From: Streptomonospora nanhaiensis
GTDB taxonomy: Bacteria > Actinomycetota > Actinomycetes > Streptosporangiales > Streptosporangiaceae
Direction: 5' to 3'
DNA length: 64,000 nt
NCBI RefSeq assembly: GCF_026642255.1
Contig: NZ_CP113264.1
Span: forward strand, 2,728,001-2,792,000
The notes below the pieces were generated by a model. The model saw nothing but the letters and a program-made list of their open reading frames with translations, searched no databases and was not told the DNA's origin. Positions 61,134 through 64,000 of the stretch are shown in pieces; within the stretch, counting starts at the first letter, position 1, and each line of letters starts with the position of its first letter. Both the position numbers and the translations under genes were made by a program.

Positions 61134-64000
61134 ATGCATCCCCCCTTGACCCGGGCGACGGCGGTCACCGCTGCCGCGATCCTCGCCCTGTCACTGCTCA
61201 CAGCACTGCCCGCGGCAGCGGACGAGGACGACCCCACCACGTCCGCCGGTGAGGATTCCCCGAGCGAGGAGTTCGACGCCCTGGAGCTGGCCCGGGAGAC
61301 CGGGGAGCGGGTGGAGATCCCGTCTCTGACGGACGAGAAGACCCAGCACTTCGCCAACCCCGACGGTTCCCTGACCGCCGAGACCCACGCCGTCCCGGTA
61401 CGGGTGCGCTCCGAGGACGGCTGGATCGACGTCGACACCACCCTGGTCACCACCGACGACGGGCTCGTCCGACCCAGGGCCGCGGGGATGGACATCGCCT
61501 TCTCCGGCGGCGGCGACGCCCCCATGGCCAGGATCGGGATCGGCTCCAACAGCGTCGCACTCGACTGGAACGGCGACCTTCCCACCCCCACACTGGAGGA
61601 GGACCGGGCCACCTACGCCGACGTCCTCCCCGACGTCGACCTGGTGCTGACCGCCGGGACCGAGGGCTTCACCCAGGTCCTCGTTGTGCACACCCCCGAG
61701 GCCGCGACCTCCCCCGACCTGGCCGAGTTGGAACTCGCCCTGGCCGCCGACGGCGTCACGATGAGCGCCGACGAACACGGCAACATCGAGGCCCTCGGTG
61801 ACGAGGGCGGGCACAGCGTCTTCACCGTCCAGGCCCCGGCCATGTGGGACTCCACCGGCCACGACGAAGCTCTCGGTGAAGACCCCATGGTGGCCCCCAC
61901 CAGCGGGGCGCGCACCGCCCTCGTCGAGACCTCGATCGGTGTGGACTCCATCCGGTTGGTCCCCGACCAGGAGATGCTGGTCGACGACACCACCGAGTTC
62001 CCGGTCTACATCGACCCCTCGGTCAGCGCGAGCCGCCCCAACTGGGCCTATGTCGACAAGGCGTACCCCTCCGTGGCGTACTACAACACCAAGGAGGCCG
62101 ACGTCGGCGTCGGCCGTGTGGAGTGGGACCAGGACTACACCAAACGTCTGTTCTTCCAGTTCTCGGTCATGGCCCGTACCGACCACCCGAACACCATCAT
62201 CAACTCGGTGACCCTGCGCGCCCAGGTCGAGTGGGGATGGGACTGCACCAGCAACTCCTACATCGAGCTTCACCGGGTGGACGCGTTCAACAGCAGGACC
62301 ACGTGGAACAACCAGCCCACGGCCCGCACTCTCCAGGACACTCAGAACGTCAAGGGCGGCTGGGCCACCTGCCCCAAGAACAGCGGGGTGGAATTCGACG
62401 CGTTCAACGCCTACCAGTGGGGACTGGACAACAACGCCTCCCACATCCACCTGCGGCTGAAGGAACGCAGCGAGGCCGGCACCACCGCGTGGCGACGCAT
62501 CAACACCAAGAGCACGCCTCCGGTGCTGGTGATCAACTACAACCACCCGCCCGAGAAGCCGGTCACCTCGACCCTGTCCGACTCCCTCGGCGGTGCCTGC
62601 TCGACGGACAAGACCAACCCCCGGCTGGTCAACAGCACCGAGGCCATCCTGCGCGGCCAGTTCCGCGACCGAGACTCCTACTGGGTCGGCCAGCAGGTCA
62701 AGGGCCAGTTCCAATGGAAGGTCGACGGCGCCGAGACGAACCTGGGGACCTCGGACTCGGCCTACGTCACCGTCGCGAAGTGGTCCGGCGGCAGCTACCG
62801 GTCGGTGGCGGCAGCGGGCCTGCCCGAGAACGAGCTGATCGCCTACCGGGCACGGGGACACGACCAGTCGAACTGGGGGCCCTGGTCCTCCTGGTGCTAC
62901 TTGACGATCGACACCACCAAACCCGAGAGCGGACCCGCTGTGGTCTCCACCGACTACCCGGCGGGAGACATCGTCCACGGAGCGGTGGGCCGTACCGGCG
63001 ACTTCACGTTCTCCAACAACGGCGTCGCCCAAGCAGTGGCCTACCACTACAGCCTCAACGACGCCTCCTGCTCCACCCGGATCGACCTCGACACCCCGGG
63101 CGCGACCGTGACCGTGCCGATCACTCCGCGCCGAGACGGTCCCAACCTGCTGCACGCCCGCACCACCGACGCCTTCGGCAACTCCTCCGGGTGCGTGCTC
63201 GTGTACACCTTCACCGTCGCGCCGCCCTCGAACCCCGTCGCCCGTTTCCCCCTCGACGAGGGGCAGGGCACCACGGCCGCGGACTTCGTGCACGACGGCC
63301 GCGTCGCCACAGCATCCGGTGCCGTGGACTGGACTCGGGGGCGCGTCGGTGAACGCCGTGGACAGGACTACAGGCTCGAGAACGCCGGCCTGGACACCGT
63401 CAGCGGTGAACGGCTGACCACCGAGGATCCGGTCATCGACACCGACGACGCCTTCACGGTCTCCGCCTGGGTCCGCCTGGACGTCCAGCCCGGCCGTGCC
63501 TACACCGCCCTCGCCCAGGCCGGAGACCGGCACAGCGGCTTCTACCTCGGCTACCAGCACACCGACGGCGGCCGGTGGATCTTCAAACAGGCCCCCTACG
63601 ACGGAGACGGCACTCCCATCTCCGAACGCGTTCTGTCCCTGGAACCGGCCCAGGTCGGGGTGTGGACCCATCTGATGGGCACCTACGATCCCGCAAGCGG
63701 TGAGCTCACCCTGTACGTCGACGGCGTCGAACAGGGCACCCACATCCAGGAGACCGCGTGGAACGCCCAGGGGCCGTTCGTGATCGGCGGCGCGCTGTAC
63801 CGGGGTACCTACCACGACTTCTGGCCCGGAGCCATCGACGACGTCCGTGTCTGGGACCGTGTCCTCACCGACGAGGTTCCGGAGGAGACAGAGGACGCGC
63901 GATCGGAGATCTGGGAGCTGGCCAACCGCCCGGCCGCCCTGGAAGGGCGCTGGAAACTGGACGAGTACGACGGCACCGTGGTCGCCGATTCCTCCGACCA
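61134..64000 (+). CDS. Large exported DNRLRE/LamG protein, probable Rhs-type polymorphic toxin N-terminus (3' truncated)
   Basis: 955 residues are visible, open to the window end. A signal peptide (AAAILALSLLTALPAAA) leads a region with PSLTDEKTQHFANPDGSLTA, typical of actinomycete wall-associated Rhs proteins. A DNRLRE-type beta-sandwich lies at about 290-470 (VYIDPSVSASRPNWAYVDKA, KRLFFQFSV, VTLRAQVEW). A repeat-like domain with WSSWCYLTIDTTKPESGP follows, then a LamG-like jellyroll at about 700-910 (ARFPLDEGQGTTAADF, FTVSAWVRLDV, LTLYVDGVEQG, GAIDDVRVWDRVL). A second LamG begins near 63946. This architecture usually continues into Rhs repeats and a HINT or toxin tip like the orphan tail at 58.2 kb. 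The ATG 61134 has no strong ribosome site. Confidence 0.85.
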   Translation, partial: MHPPLTRATAVTAAAILALSLLTALPAAADEDDPTTSAGEDSPSEEFDALELARETGERVEIPSLTDEKTQHFANPDGSLTAETHAVPVRVRSEDGWIDVDTTLVTTDDGLVRPRAAGMDIAFSGGGDAPMARIGIGSNSVALDWNGDLPTPTLEEDRATYADVLPDVDLVLTAGTEGFTQVLVVHTPEAATSPDLAELELALAADGVTMSADEHGNIEALGDEGGHSVFTVQAPAMWDSTGHDEALGEDPMVAPTSGARTALVETSIGVDSIRLVPDQEMLVDDTTEFPVYIDPSVSASRPNWAYVDKAYPSVAYYNTKEADVGVGRVEWDQDYTKRLFFQFSVMARTDHPNTIINSVTLRAQVEWGWDCTSNSYIELHRVDAFNSRTTWNNQPTARTLQDTQNVKGGWATCPKNSGVEFDAFNAYQWGLDNNASHIHLRLKERSEAGTTAWRRINTKSTPPVLVINYNHPPEKPVTSTLSDSLGGACSTDKTNPRLVNSTEAILRGQFRDRDSYWVGQQVKGQFQWKVDGAETNLGTSDSAYVTVAKWSGGSYRSVAAAGLPENELIAYRARGHDQSNWGPWSSWCYLTIDTTKPESGPAVVSTDYPAGDIVHGAVGRTGDFTFSNNGVAQAVAYHYSLNDASCSTRIDLDTPGATVTVPITPRRDGPNLLHARTTDAFGNSSGCVLVYTFTVAPPSNPVARFPLDEGQGTTAADFVHDGRVATASGAVDWTRGRVGERRGQDYRLENAGLDTVSGERLTTEDPVIDTDDAFTVSAWVRLDVQPGRAYTALAQAGDRHSGFYLGYQHTDGGRWIFKQAPYDGDGTPISERVLSLEPAQVGVWTHLMGTYDPASGELTLYVDGVEQGTHIQETAWNAQGPFVIGGALYRGTYHDFWPGAIDDVRVWDRVLTDEVPEETEDARSEIWELANRPAALEGRWKLDEYDGTVVADSSD

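Noticed and set aside
61191-63815. An 874-codon open frame on the minus strand
   Set aside because: It is the antisense of the large exported protein. The plus frame has a signal peptide and LamG domains; the minus translation is Val/Gly/Asp-rich without any domain.

Overview
The window is very GC-rich DNA with codon third positions almost all G or C, frequent GTG/TTG starts and actinobacterial families (XRE/DUF397 pairs, MmyB-type XRE, DUF5959, BldC/MerR-like HTH, LAL regulator, CebR box). It looks like a chromosomal segment of a filamentous actinomycete, probably Streptosporangiales/Nocardiopsis-like. The genus is an inference. I found no rRNA, tRNA, CRISPR array or replication origin.

Layout. 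0-3 kb: truncated LysR, EamA exporter, and an HTH / XRE-DUF5753 / DUF397 module. 3-10.7 kb: VPS62-like membrane protein, AlkB, CorA, O-methyltransferase, DUF1266, and a GH1 beta-glucosidase under a perfect CebR operator. 11.5-13 kb: TetR and its divergent SDR. 13.2-20.9 kb: LysR with a divergent, tightly coupled catabolic operon (MHS transporter, flavin monooxygenase, RidA, DUF1028, M20 amidohydrolase, aspartase). It is followed by an OFA-like MFS, an SDR/XRE pair and a Phd/RelE toxin-antitoxin pair. 26.2-29.1 kb: a preQ0 (7-deazaguanine) cluster in which folE and queC look intact, queE is frameshifted and queD is degenerate. 29.2-37.3 kb: LAL regulator, methyltransferase, MarR, Baeyer-Villiger-type monooxygenase and an SMP-30-like lipoprotein.

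37.4-46 kb is accessory DNA: an IS5-family element with 28-bp inverted repeats, a Ser/Thr kinase with near-identical TPR-like repeats, IS30 and IS701 remnants, and a frameshifted amidase beside an AtzG-like small subunit. 46-49.2 kb encodes two exported enzymes: a C15 pyroglutamyl-peptidase homologue with Ser at the nucleophile position, and a class-A-beta-lactamase-like serine hydrolase. 49.3-55.2 kb is a compact module of poorly characterised families: OPT transporter, AroM, Asp/Glu-racemase family and DUF1177, diverging from IclR and peptidase E. I read it as uptake and turnover of an unknown peptide or amino-acid derivative.

55.3-58 kb holds DUF2267, an orphan VioC/AsnO-like dioxygenase and DUF5959. 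58.2-64 kb is a polymorphic-toxin locus: an eroded HINT-toxin tail with an intact immunity gene, an integrase pseudogene fused to a Stealth-like fragment, and the start of a large exported DNRLRE/LamG protein running off the window. Single-base indels in G/C runs recur from 38 to 60 kb, which means either real decay of accessory DNA or homopolymer errors in the assembly.
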